Positions 35,942 to 44,423 of a stretch of DNA of 64,000 nucleotides are shown here, piece after piece; positions within the stretch are counted from its first letter, which is position 1; each line of letters opens with the position of its first letter. The translations under genes were made by a program, and so were the position numbers. The stretch is from DASZUK01 sp963844575 (GTDB taxonomy: Bacteria > Actinomycetota > Acidimicrobiia > Acidimicrobiales > RAAP-2): NCBI GenBank assembly GCA_963844575.1, contig CAWJOU010000005.1:1798001-1862000 (forward strand). Reading direction: 5' to 3'. Under the pieces are notes generated by a model. That model worked only from the letters and a program-made list of their open reading frames with translations, was not told the origin of the DNA and made no database searches.

Positions 35942-36331
35942 ATGTCGATGCAGATGGCCGAGCGAGGCATCGGGTGGAGGACGTTCGCCGGCGTTCTCTT
36001 CATCGTCGTCGGGGCGTTCAACTTCATCGACGGGATCGTCGCCGTCGTCAACGCGCACTACCTGAGCGACCATCTCGTCTTCGGGAACCTCAACTCGTGG
36101 GGCTGGACGATGATGATCTTCGGGATCATCGTCGCCCTGGTCGGCATGGCCGTGCTCGCCGGACAGGTCTGGGCGGCCTGGGTGGGCATCCTGCTGGCCG
36201 CGCTGAACGCGATCGGCCAGCTCCTCTTCCTGCCGGCGTACCCGCTGTGGTCGGTCATCGTCATCGCCCTCGACGTGATCGTCATCTACGGCCTCGCCGT
36301 CTACGGCACGACGCCGGCGCGGCCGTCCTGA
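35942..36331 (+). CDS. four-helix membrane protein (DUF7144-like)
   Basis: The 129-residue protein has four spans (FAGVLFIVVGAFNFIDGIVAVV, MMIFGIIVALVGMAVLAG, VGILLAALNAIGQLLFL, VIVIALDVIVIYGLAVY). This layout is common in actinobacterial proteins of unknown function. A purine-rich GGGGAGGG precedes the ATG. Confidence 0.8.
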   Translation: MSMQMAERGIGWRTFAGVLFIVVGAFNFIDGIVAVVNAHYLSDHLVFGNLNSWGWTMMIFGIIVALVGMAVLAGQVWAAWVGILLAALNAIGQLLFLPAYPLWSVIVIALDVIVIYGLAVYGTTPARPS

Positions 36332-36397
36332 GCGTCCGGCCCGGTCGTTCCCGGGCCGGGGCGCCGGCCGCTTGACGTGATGCCCTGACGCGACGGG

Positions 36398-36829
36398 TCA
36401 GGTCGGGTCGACGACGCGGAAGATGCCGTGGCCGATGGCGACGGCCCGCGGCGGGCCATCCTGCCAGGCATCGACCCGGGCCACGACGAACCGCCGGCCG
36501 CGGCGGACGACGGTCGACCGGGCTCGGAGATCGTCGACCCGGGCCTCCCGGACGAACTCGGTGCTGAAGCTGGCCGTCTCGACCGCGGCCCCGACGAGCT
36601 GCTCGACGTGCTGCGCGGCGGCTGTCTCGAGGAAGCCGGCGATGACGCCGCCGTGAAGACTGTTCCGTTCGACGTTGCCGATGTTCCCGTCGTGCCCCGG
36701 CAGGACGAAGTCGGCGACGTCCTCACCCATCCACGGCAGGCCGGCGTCGCCGGTGGCCACCGGGTGGGCCGCCCGCCGCCAGGTCGCCTGCCCGTCTCCG
36801 ACTGTCCGTCCGTCTCCGACGGCCGTCAC
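36398..36829 (-). CDS. PaaI-type hotdog thioesterase (second of a pair)
   Basis: The 143-residue hotdog-fold protein has the PaaI pattern NSLHGGVIAGFLETAA and ASFSTEFVREARVDDL. It starts at GTG 36829, overlapping the previous gene's TGA by 4 nt. Likely hydrolyses an acyl-CoA. Confidence 0.82.
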   Translation of the reverse strand: MTAVGDGRTVGDGQATWRRAAHPVATGDAGLPWMGEDVADFVLPGHDGNIGNVERNSLHGGVIAGFLETAAAQHVEQLVGAAVETASFSTEFVREARVDDLRARSTVVRRGRRFVVARVDAWQDGPPRAVAIGHGIFRVVDPT

Positions 36830-37299
36830 CGGCGTGGAGCGAGGACGCCGAGAGCCGACGTGGCCGTCGCCAGCGGTTCGTCGGGCGATGTCGGATGGGA
36901 CGCCGTCGCCGTCGTGAACGCGACGTCGGCGGTCAGATGGTCGCACCGGCCGGTCACTTCGATGGTCGACCCGGCGACCGGTGGCCGTAGGTAGTCGACG
37001 CCGAGGTTCATCGTTCCGCCGACGAGCGTGATCGCCCCGGCCGCGGCGACCGAGGCCAGGCTGGCCGCGTGGTCGAGTAGGGCGGCGAGCACCCAGCGCG
37101 GCCACCGGGCCGTCGTCGCCGGGCCGAGCTCGTCCGGCCAGTCGAGCGTGATCGTCACCTCACCGGGCCCGACGGCGACGAGCGTCGTCCCCAGCTCCCG
37201 GTGGGTCCGGTTCAGGTCGAACGCGGCGACGATCAGTGCCCACCGGTCATCGTCCGGGACGGTGCCGGGCCCGGAGGTGGTGAGGGGAGTCGGCGCCAC
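36826..37299 (-). CDS. PaaI-type hotdog thioesterase (first of a pair)
   Basis: The 157-residue protein shows the same hotdog layout: ALLDHAASLASVAA with the central helix, then GTMNLGVDYLRPPVAGSTIEV. The expected active-site Asp is within LLDHAAS. It is translationally coupled to the following thioesterase; the two may form a heteromer. Confidence 0.82.
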   Translation of the reverse strand: MAPTPLTTSGPGTVPDDDRWALIVAAFDLNRTHRELGTTLVAVGPGEVTITLDWPDELGPATTARWPRWVLAALLDHAASLASVAAAGAITLVGGTMNLGVDYLRPPVAGSTIEVTGRCDHLTADVAFTTATASHPTSPDEPLATATSALGVLAPRR

Positions 37300-37451
37300 A
37301 GGTGGTCCTCGCGCTCGGCATGCTACTCGGGGCCCAGCGGCCGGTCGGTCGACTGTTTGATTCCAGCGGCCGCGGCGGTGACGGGCGCCGCCGAGGGGTG
37401 CCGAGAGGGGCGACGGGAGGTAATGGCCGTTTCAGCCGTTCTCCTTCGGCC

Positions 37452-38627
37452 ATGCACAGCCACGCCCGACCGACGCCGGGGCGATCGACCGCCGCACCGA
37501 CCGCCGCACCGACCGCCGCACCGACGGACCCACCGCGCCGGCCACCGGCGAGGGTCCGGCGTCGGCGACTGGTCGCGGTCGGCGTGCCCGTCTTCCTGGC
37601 CGTCGCGTTCCTCGTGGGCGTCGGTGCGAGCCGCACCCATGGCCCGTCGCCGGCCGCGGCGGCGCCTGCCGCGCCGGCCGCGCCGTCGTCGTCGACGACG
37701 ACGACCACCGCACCGCCGCCCCTGCAGGGGTCGGCGTTGGCCGATCCGGCGACCGTCTCGCCGACGACGTGGGTCGACCGGGGCGACCCGGTCATGGTGT
37801 CGACAGGGGACCAGAACTACTTCTACTGGACCCAGCCGTTGCCGAACTTGAACGTCCCGTTCCAGTCGCAGACGGCCGGCGGGGTGTGGGGGCCGATGGA
37901 CGACGCGCTGCCAACTCTTCCGGCCTGGGCCGCGCCGGGAGCGACGTGGGCCCCCGAGGTGCACCGGTTCGGCGAGCGGTGGGTGCTGTACTTCGCCGCC
38001 GGGCTGGCGTCGGACCCGGCGATCCACTGCATCGGCGACGCGGTGTCGACGACGCCGGCCAGGCCGTTCCTCCCGGGCGGCCAGCCGTTCGTCTGCCAGA
38101 CGACACTGGGCGGGTCGATCGACCCTCGGGTTTTCGCCGACCCGGGCGGCCCGGCCTATCTGTTCTGGAAGTCCGACCAGAACGTGCCCCCCGGCTACGG
38201 CTCGACCGAGCTCTGGTCGCAGCCGCTCTCGGCGACAGGCCTTGCCCTCACCGGCCAGGCGGTGGCCGTCTACACCGCCCACCTGGCGTGGCAGGGCGGC
38301 CTCGTCGAGGCGCCCGACATGGTCGTCGGTAGCGGGGCGTACTGGCTCTTCTACTCCGGCGGCGTCGGGTACTTCAGCCCCGACTACGCCATCGGCGTCG
38401 CCCGGTGCGCCGGCCCCACCGGCCCGTGCACGGACCCGTCGACGTCGCCGTTCCTGGCCGGCAACCAACAGGGCCAGGGCCCAGGGGAGGAGTCGGTCTA
38501 CGTCGCGCCGTCCGGCGACTGGCTCGTCTACAACCCGACGTGCTCGACCGTGAACAAGATCCCGCGGCCGACGGCCATCGTCCGGCTCGGGTTCGGACCG
38601 TTGGGTCCGTACCTTGCCCAATCCTGA
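37452..38627 (+). CDS. exported GH43-like glycoside hydrolase
   Basis: The 391-residue protein has a TAAP repeat, one membrane span (about residues 38-58), a Thr/Pro linker, and a five-bladed-propeller pattern of family GH43. Candidate catalytic residues are the Asp in DRGDPVMV, the Asp in IDPRVF, and the Glu in VEAPDMV, matching the general base, pKa modulator and acid positions. The substrate would be an arabinan/xylan-type glycan, unproven. ATG 37452 places the signal anchor near the N-terminus. Confidence 0.8.
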   Translation: MHSHARPTPGRSTAAPTAAPTAAPTDPPRRPPARVRRRRLVAVGVPVFLAVAFLVGVGASRTHGPSPAAAAPAAPAAPSSSTTTTTAPPPLQGSALADPATVSPTTWVDRGDPVMVSTGDQNYFYWTQPLPNLNVPFQSQTAGGVWGPMDDALPTLPAWAAPGATWAPEVHRFGERWVLYFAAGLASDPAIHCIGDAVSTTPARPFLPGGQPFVCQTTLGGSIDPRVFADPGGPAYLFWKSDQNVPPGYGSTELWSQPLSATGLALTGQAVAVYTAHLAWQGGLVEAPDMVVGSGAYWLFYSGGVGYFSPDYAIGVARCAGPTGPCTDPSTSPFLAGNQQGQGPGEESVYVAPSGDWLVYNPTCSTVNKIPRPTAIVRLGFGPLGPYLAQS

Positions 38628-38650
38628 GCCGACCGGCGTATGCTCGCCCC

Positions 38651-39196
38651 ATGCCTGATCAACCGCTCATCATCTTCGTCGCGTCCTACTCCGACGTCGC
38701 CGGTGCCGAAGCCGACTACGACGCGGTACGCGCCCTCCACAAGGCCGGCGACCTCGGTCACGTGGCCGCGGCCATCGTCATCAAGGGGACTGATGGCAAG
38801 CTCAAGATCCACCGCCACGACACGACGGCCAAGCACCTGGCCTGGGGCGGTGCGCTCGTCGGCGGCCTGATCGGCGTCCTCGTGCCGCCGCTCGGCTTCG
38901 CCTGGCTGGCCGGTGCCGCCATCGACGGGGTCGTCCTGGCCGGGGCCGGCGGTGTCGTCGGCCACTACTGGCACAACATCCCGAAGGCCGACCTGCAGGA
39001 GATGAGCGACCTGCTCGACGCCGGCGAAGCCGGACTGGTCGTCGTCGCGGTCGACAAGATCGAAGAGGAGATCGAGGCTGTCGTCGTCCACGCGGTGCGC
39101 AAGGTGACGAAGAAGCTCGAGAAGGGCGACGTCGAAGGGGCGTACACCGAGGCGGCCAAGGCCGCCGCCCAGGTCGACGCCATCACCGAGTCGTAG
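38651..39196 (+). CDS. DUF1269 family membrane protein
   Basis: The 181-residue protein has an N-terminal strand (LIIFVASYSDVAGAEADYDAV), a Gly-rich hydrophobic hairpin (WGGALVGGLIGVLVPPLGF..) and a long charged C-terminal helix, as in DUF1269. Function unknown. The next gene starts 11 nt later. Confidence 0.88.
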   Translation: MPDQPLIIFVASYSDVAGAEADYDAVRALHKAGDLGHVAAAIVIKGTDGKLKIHRHDTTAKHLAWGGALVGGLIGVLVPPLGFAWLAGAAIDGVVLAGAGGVVGHYWHNIPKADLQEMSDLLDAGEAGLVVVAVDKIEEEIEAVVVHAVRKVTKKLEKGDVEGAYTEAAKAAAQVDAITES

Positions 39197-39207
39197 GGGG
39201 CGGGCTC

Positions 39208-39657
39208 GTGCACGACGCCGTCACCGTCCACATCAACGCGCCGGCCGACCGCATCTGGGGGCTGGTGAGCGACGTCACGCGCATCGGCCGCTACAGCCCG
39301 GAGACGTTCGAGGCCGAATGGCTGGGCGGCGCGACCGGTCCGGCGACCGGAGCCCGGTTCCGTGGTCACGTCAAGCGGAACGGCCGCGGGCCGGTCTACT
39401 GGACGACGTGCACCGTCACCGAGTCCGAGCCCGGGCGCGTCTTCGCCTTCGGCGTCGGTAACGGGGACCAGCCGTTGAACGTCTGGCGCTACGAGCTGGC
39501 CCCGGCCGGTGACGGCACCGACGTCACCGAGTCCTTCCAGCTGGCCGACCGGGCATGGCTCCGCCTCTACTGGGCGCTGCTCGGCTGGGCTCGCGGTCGG
39601 ACGAACCGCGACGGGATGCGGACGACCCTCGAACGGATCAAGGCCGAGGTCGAATAG
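39208..39657 (+). CDS. SRPBCC family protein
   Basis: The 149-residue protein is a classic SRPBCC/polyketide-cyclase-2 member (VHINAPADRIWGLVSDVTRIGRYSP, CTVTESEPGRVFAF). Ligand unknown. Convergent with the antiporter (stops 2 nt apart). Confidence 0.9.
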   Translation: MHDAVTVHINAPADRIWGLVSDVTRIGRYSPETFEAEWLGGATGPATGARFRGHVKRNGRGPVYWTTCTVTESEPGRVFAFGVGNGDQPLNVWRYELAPAGDGTDVTESFQLADRAWLRLYWALLGWARGRTNRDGMRTTLERIKAEVE

Positions 39658-39658
39658 G

Positions 39659-40858
39659 TCAGGCCTCGGCCGCCAGCGCCGGCTCGGTCCACGGCCGCAG
39701 CGTCAGCGCGACGATCGGGAAGACGATCACCGACAGCAGCCCGGCGGCGACGAGGGCCGCCGCGGTCGGTCGGGACATGAAGTGCAGCGACAGTCCGATC
39801 GTGCTGGCGATGATCGGGAACGTTAGCGACGTTGCCTGCAGGGCGGCCGCCGCGACCGCGGCCGGCCGTCGGAACTGCCGGAACAGGACGAGCGACGGCA
39901 CGCCGCGGGCGACGGCCATTCCGACGAGGAACAGCGGGACGAGGAGCAGCGTATGGGCGTCGGCGAACATCGCTCGGACGTCGAGCTTCATGCCGGTGGT
40001 GATGAAGAAGATGGGTACCAGGAAGCCGAAGCCGATGGCGTGCAGCTTGGCGGTGAACCGCTCCTTGGCCGGGCCGGTGTCCCGGTTGGCCACCCGCAGC
40101 ACGATGCCGGCGACGAACGCGCCAAGAACGGCGTCGACGCCGAAGCGATCCGCCAGCGCGGCGAAGACGAGCAGGAGGACGAACGCGGCTCGTACCCGTA
40201 GCTGTGACGTCGTCTCGTCCAACCGGTGGAGCGCGTCGGTGAACCACCGCGATCCCCACCAGCGGGTGACGATGACGACCGCCACCGCCGCGCTGGCCAC
40301 CATGCCGACGACGTAGATGATCTGCACCGGCGTCGACTTCGGGTCGGCCGAGAACAGCACGGTCAGCAGGACGAGCGACGCGAATTCGCCGATCGACGCG
40401 GCGACGAGCACGGCCTGTCCGAACGGCGATGTCGACTCGCCGCTGTCCCGCAGGATCGGGACGACGACGCCGAGGGACGTCGACGTGAGCGCGAGCGCCA
40501 GGATCCGCAGATCGGCGCCCGCGCCGGCCACCTTCAAGATGGCCGCCAACGGGAAGGCGATGGCCAGCGTGACACCGAACGCCACCATCGCGGCGCGGCT
40601 CTGCCGGCTCCACAGCGAGTCCGGCTCCAGCTCGAGGCCGGCCAGGAAGAGCACGAAGCCCAGACCCATGAACGAGAGGACGGTGATCGGCACGTCGACG
40701 TGCACCCAGCCGAGAACCTGCGGGCCGACGAGGACGCCGGCGACGACCTCGACGACGACCGGTGGGAGGACGCGGCCCGGGACCAGCTCGGCCAGCAGCG
40801 GGGCCGCAACCGCGATCACCGCGACGATCAGCAGCCCGACGAAATTCAACGAGACCAC
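39659..40858 (-). CDS. CPA2 family cation:proton antiporter (KefB/Na+-H+ exchanger type)
   Basis: The 399-residue protein has about 12 spans and CPA2 landmarks: VVVEVVAGVLVGPQVLG near the start, LFLAGLELEPD, and FAALADRFGVDAVLGAFVAGIVL containing the acidic ion-binding residue. It lacks the TrkA-N/RCK domain of full KefB. It exchanges Na+ or K+ for H+. GTG start at 40858. Confidence 0.92.
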   Translation of the reverse strand: MVSLNFVGLLIVAVIAVAAPLLAELVPGRVLPPVVVEVVAGVLVGPQVLGWVHVDVPITVLSFMGLGFVLFLAGLELEPDSLWSRQSRAAMVAFGVTLAIAFPLAAILKVAGAGADLRILALALTSTSLGVVVPILRDSGESTSPFGQAVLVAASIGEFASLVLLTVLFSADPKSTPVQIIYVVGMVASAAVAVVIVTRWWGSRWFTDALHRLDETTSQLRVRAAFVLLLVFAALADRFGVDAVLGAFVAGIVLRVANRDTGPAKERFTAKLHAIGFGFLVPIFFITTGMKLDVRAMFADAHTLLLVPLFLVGMAVARGVPSLVLFRQFRRPAAVAAAALQATSLTFPIIASTIGLSLHFMSRPTAAALVAAGLLSVIVFPIVALTLRPWTEPALAAEA

Positions 40859-40945
40859 GTAGCCCTCCCCAGCCCGCCAGCGCCTGCGCCGCCGCCTTCG
40901 GCGCTGACGTTACGCCGCGCCGGACGCGTCGCGGTGGTTCGGCCA

Positions 40946-41015
40946 GTACGCCTACGGTGCGACGTCGCCAGCGCGCCGACGGTGCGACGTCGCCAGCGCG
41001 CCTACGGTGCGATGC
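40946..41015 (+). repeat. 25-bp tandem repeat (2.8 copies)
   Basis: Copies at 40946-40970, 40971-40995 and a partial one at 40996-41015 share CGCC(T/G)ACGGTGCGACGTCGCCAG. The third copy contains the stop codon of the minus-strand gene at 41002, so the array looks like repeated duplication of that gene's end. Confidence 0.85.
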
Positions 41016-41469
41016 CCTCCAGGGCGGCGGCGGTCCGGCGGAGCTCGCGGCGGAGGCTCTCGATACTGCCGCGGCCGAGCAGCAAGCCGGCACCGTCGGT
41101 CAAGAGGACGCGGACGCGGGCGACGCCGACCGCGGTGACCGGCCCGGGCCCAGCGAGCAGATCGACGAGCCGCCGGATCTCCGGCCCGACGGCGTCGATC
41201 CGTCGACGGTCGGCCGGAACCGGGCACGCCGACGGAGACCGCGGGCCGACGAGGAGCCGTTCGAGGGTGGCGGCCACCTGTCGCCGATTCCGTGGCCGGA
41301 CGAGCCGCTCGGCGTGGACGGCGATCCCGACACTGGACTCCGGCGTGGCCCCACCCGCCAGCGCCCGGTCGAGGTGGGCCGCCCGCAGCCGGGCCAGCAG
41401 GCGAACCGCGAGACCGGGCCGGCGCTCGACGATGCCGATCCCGGCCTTCTCGACCAGGAGCACCGTCAC
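41002..41469 (-). CDS. conserved actinobacterial hypothetical protein
   Basis: The 155-residue Arg/Leu-rich protein starts MTVLLVEKAG and resembles a family of short uncharacterised actinobacterial proteins that share a Leu/Arg helix pattern. No catalytic motif is visible. GTG 41469 follows a GGGGGAG. It is divergent from the CGNR regulator, with an inverted repeat in the gap. Confidence 0.65.
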   Translation of the reverse strand: MTVLLVEKAGIGIVERRPGLAVRLLARLRAAHLDRALAGGATPESSVGIAVHAERLVRPRNRRQVAATLERLLVGPRSPSACPVPADRRRIDAVGPEIRRLVDLLAGPGPVTAVGVARVRVLLTDGAGLLLGRGSIESLRRELRRTAAALEGIAP

Positions 41470-41528
41470 CTTAGTCGCTCCCCCGGGGCCTCACGGCCGC
41501 CGTTCTCGCTCCGTCTGCTCGTGACCAT

Positions 41529-41574
41529 ACAAATAGGTTTACCGGTCATCGAGAGACCTGTCAACCTATTTTGT
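41529..41574. promoter_or_regulatory. long inverted repeat between divergent genes (CGNR operator candidate)
   Basis: ACAAATAGGTT (41529-41539) and AACCTATTTTGT (41563-41574) are inverted arms, off by one T, separated by 23 bp. The stretch is conspicuously AT-rich for this genome and lies between the 41469 start and the CGNR start, so it probably holds the divergent promoters and an operator. Confidence 0.55.
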
Positions 41575-41613
41575 AGGTCACGGCGCCGTGACCGGTGGGT
41601 AGGCTGGCGATTC

Positions 41614-42192
41614 GTGGCCGTTCCGTGGTGGGTACCGCCGGAGGAGACGAAGCCGGCACCGATGCCGCTGCTCCGGGTGCAGGCGTTCGTCAACACCTGG
41701 GAGAGCGACCAACGGACCGATGTCCTCGCCGACGTAGGCGACGCGGGGCGATGGCTGGCGGCCGCCGGTATCGTGCCGGCCGGCACGGCGATCACCGACG
41801 ACGGTCTGCGCCGGGCCCGGGACGTCCGGGAGGCCATCCGGGCGTTGCTGGTGCACAACGAGGGCGGGCCGCGGCCATCAGCCAAGCAGCTCCGGCCGCT
41901 GCGAGACCTGTCCGGCGGTGGGCGGTTCGACCTGGACGTCGGGACCGACGGGCAGCTCGGTCTCGGCCCCGTCGCCGCCGACGGCGACCTCGATGTCGGC
42001 CTGCTCGGCTTGCTCCTCGTCGTCCGTGACGCCCAGGCCGACGGTTCGTGGTTACGCCTCAAGGCGTGTCACAACGACGAATGTCAGTGGGCCTTCTACG
42101 ACCGCTCGCACAGCCGGCGCGGCACGTGGTGCGACATGGCCGTCTGCGGCAACCGGATCAAGAACCGGAACCTGCGAGAACGTCGGCGCTAG
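41614..42192 (+). CDS. CGNR zinc finger domain-containing protein (putative regulator)
   Basis: The 192-residue protein ends in a CGNR zinc finger: CHNDEC..AFYDRSHSRRGTWCDMAVCGNR, with four Cys. The N-terminal part is the ABATE-like domain (VNTWESDQRTDVLADVGDAGRWL). These are predicted DNA-binding regulators. GTG 41614 is the best start. Its stop TAG spans the left IS630 junction: TA is target, G is the first base of the element. Confidence 0.9.
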   Translation: MAVPWWVPPEETKPAPMPLLRVQAFVNTWESDQRTDVLADVGDAGRWLAAAGIVPAGTAITDDGLRRARDVREAIRALLVHNEGGPRPSAKQLRPLRDLSGGGRFDLDVGTDGQLGLGPVAADGDLDVGLLGLLLVVRDAQADGSWLRLKACHNDECQWAFYDRSHSRRGTWCDMAVCGNRIKNRNLRERRR

Positions 42193-43420
42193 TGTCATGG
42201 AAGGTTGATCCACTGAGAAATTATCTGTAGAGGGGAATTTCTCCCGCACCGGGCGCGTTCTGCGGTCTTGTAGGCCAAGATCGGAGGAACGCCATGGCAC
42301 GCAGAGGACGACCGACCGTCGAGATCGACCTGAGCGCGGAAGAGCGCTCGGTCCTCGAACGGTGGGCCCGCCGCCAGTCGTCGTCCCAGGCCTTGGCGTT
42401 GCGGTCGAAGATCGTGCTGGCCTGTGCGGCCGAGGAAGCCACCCAGGAGGAGATTGCCGCCCAACTGGGCTGTCATCCGGTGACGGTGGGCAAGTGGCGC
42501 CAGCGCTTCTTTATCGATCGTCTCGACGGGCTGACCGACGCCCCTCGTCCCGGTGCGGCCCGCCGGATCGGCGACGACCTGGTGGAGGCGGTCGTGGTCG
42601 AGACGCTCGAGACCGCTCCCGACGACGCCACCCACTGGTCGACGAGGAGCCTGGCGAAGAAGCACGGGATCAGTCACACCACGGTGCGGGAGATCTGGCG
42701 GGCCTTCGGGTTGAAACCGTGGCGCCAAGACTCCTTCAAGGTCTCTCCCGACCCCGACCTGGTCGAGAAGATCCGTGACCTGGTCGGGTTGTACATGAGC
42801 CCGCCGGTGGCCGCCGCCGTTTTCGCCATCGACGAAAAGCCCCAGATCCAGGCCATCGATCGGACGGCCCCGACGCTGCCGATGCTGCCCACCACGCCGG
42901 CCCGGGCCACCCACGACTATGAGCGCAACGGCACGTTGGACCTGTTCGCTGCCCTCAACGTGGCGACGGGGGCGGTGATCACCGACATCCGCCAGTCCCA
43001 CAAGAGCGTCGACTTCGTCGCCTTCTTGAACAAGGTCGACCGCCAGGCGCCAAAAGAGCTGGACGTCCACGTGATCTTGGACAACCTCCAGACTCACAAG
43101 ACCCCGCTCGTCCACCGCTGGCTGTTGCGTCACCGCCGGTTCCACTTCCACTTCACCCCGACGTACGGGTCATGGATGAACCTGGTCGAGCGGTGGTTCT
43201 CCGCCCTTACGACCAAGAAGCTCCAGCGGTCTGCGCACCGCAACGTCAAGGAGCTGGCCGACGACATCATGAGCTGGGCGGCCACCTGGAACGAGAACCC
43301 CCGGCCGTTCATCTGGACCAAGACCGCCGAGGAGATCCTTCAACGGCTTGCCGGCTACTGCTCTGCCGTCAATATCGGCGCATGAGGTCACTTTCTCAGT
43401 GGATCAACCTTCCATGACAC
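42192..43420 (+). mobile_element. IS630-family insertion sequence, complete
   Basis: A 1229-bp element bounded by perfect 29-bp inverted repeats (42192-42220 and 43392-43420, outer bases GTGTCATGG) and flanked by the TA duplication expected for IS630/Tc1-mariner (42190-42191, 43421-43422). It holds one intact transposase gene, so it may still be mobile. Confidence 0.97.
42294..43385 (+). CDS. IS630 family transposase
   Basis: The 363-residue protein has an N-terminal helix-turn-helix (QEEIAAQLGCHPVTVGKWRQR), a second HTH (LAKKHGISHTTVREIWR) and a DDE catalytic core with Asp180 (AIDEKP), Asp263 (ILDNLQTHK) and Glu299 (NLVERW). The Asp263-Glu299 spacing (35 residues between) is the D35E form. 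All motifs are intact. Confidence 0.97.
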   Translation: MARRGRPTVEIDLSAEERSVLERWARRQSSSQALALRSKIVLACAAEEATQEEIAAQLGCHPVTVGKWRQRFFIDRLDGLTDAPRPGAARRIGDDLVEAVVVETLETAPDDATHWSTRSLAKKHGISHTTVREIWRAFGLKPWRQDSFKVSPDPDLVEKIRDLVGLYMSPPVAAAVFAIDEKPQIQAIDRTAPTLPMLPTTPARATHDYERNGTLDLFAALNVATGAVITDIRQSHKSVDFVAFLNKVDRQAPKELDVHVILDNLQTHKTPLVHRWLLRHRRFHFHFTPTYGSWMNLVERWFSALTTKKLQRSAHRNVKELADDIMSWAATWNENPRPFIWTKTAEEILQRLAGYCSAVNIGA

Positions 43421-44352
43421 TAGGTGCCGGCGCCACGGGCGCCACGGGCGCCGGCCGGAACGGTCGAGGTGCCGGTCGGGGTGGCGAGGGCGTCGAGCAG
43501 CGCGGCGACGGCCGGTCGACCGTCGTCCCCAGGTCGGGTGCAAGCGATCCACGGCTCCGCCGCGATGTGGTCGGTGACCGGGAACACCTCGGTCATCGTC
43601 CCGGCGGCGAGCGCGTCGGCGCAGACGAACGTCGGCAGGATGCTCACCCCCATCCCGGCGACGACGGCCGCGGCGACGGACCGGAGGTCGGGAGCGACGA
43701 GCCGGAGGTCCGCGGCAAACGACCGGCCGAGAACGTCGCGCCAGAACCGGCGGGTGATCGGCAGCTCGTGGCTGTAGGCGACCCACCGGCGCTCGGTCAG
43801 CCATTGGCCGAGGGCCGGGAGCGACCGGACCGGGCGGCCCGGCACGGCCGCTGCCGCGGCGACGAGGACGAACCGCTTCTCGCCGACCGTCCGGCCCACG
43901 GCCTGGCGCCCGGGGCCCGAGCTCGTCACGGCCACGTCGAGGTCGCCATGCGTGAGCAGCCGCAGCAGGCCGGCGTCGTCGGCAAAGTGGGCGGTCAGCG
44001 AGAGATCGAGGCCGCCGAGACGGGGGAGGGCCTCGGCCTGGAAGTACTCCGCCGTCGACCCCAGCCGGACGGCGGCCGGTCGAGGAGGGACGTTCCCGGC
44101 GTCGAGGCCGGCCATGACCGTCTCCAGGCGGTCCATCGGGTCGGCGATCTCGCCGTAGAGCTCGCGGCCCCGAGGCGTTGGCTCGACGCCAGTCGGCGTG
44201 CGCAGGAACAGGGCGGCGCCGATACTGCGCTCCAGGCCGGCCAGCTGCTGACTGGCCGCCGGCTGTGAGAGGAGCCGCTGGCGGGCGCCGTCGGTCACCG
44301 AACCGGCCCGGTAGACGGCCAGAAACGTCCGGAGCCACTCCGTCCTCGCCAT
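43420..44352 (-). CDS. LysR family transcriptional regulator
   Basis: The 310-residue protein has an N-terminal LysR winged HTH (TFLAVYRAGSVTDGARQRLLSQPAASQQLAGLE) and a LysR substrate-binding domain. Its stop TAG is the complement of CTA 43420-43422: the C is the last base of the IS and TA is the target duplicate. It is divergent from a methyltransferase gene and probably controls it. Confidence 0.92.
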   Translation of the reverse strand: MARTEWLRTFLAVYRAGSVTDGARQRLLSQPAASQQLAGLERSIGAALFLRTPTGVEPTPRGRELYGEIADPMDRLETVMAGLDAGNVPPRPAAVRLGSTAEYFQAEALPRLGGLDLSLTAHFADDAGLLRLLTHGDLDVAVTSSGPGRQAVGRTVGEKRFVLVAAAAAVPGRPVRSLPALGQWLTERRWVAYSHELPITRRFWRDVLGRSFAADLRLVAPDLRSVAAAVVAGMGVSILPTFVCADALAAGTMTEVFPVTDHIAAEPWIACTRPGDDGRPAVAALLDALATPTGTSTVPAGARGARGAGT

Positions 44353-44363
44353 TCGATCAGCTT

Positions 44364-44388
44364 ATGTCGCCCGTTCGAGAGCCGACAT
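44364..44388. promoter_or_regulatory. LysR-type box candidate
   Basis: ATGTCG (44364-44369) and CGACAT (44383-44388) form a perfect inverted repeat with a 13-bp spacer in the 71-bp gap between the LysR gene and the divergent methyltransferase. The T-N11-A-like symmetry fits a LysR binding site. Confidence 0.5.
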
Positions 44389-44423
44389 TGCTTATTGCTG
44401 CTCGGCCGTCCAGACTCGTCGTC

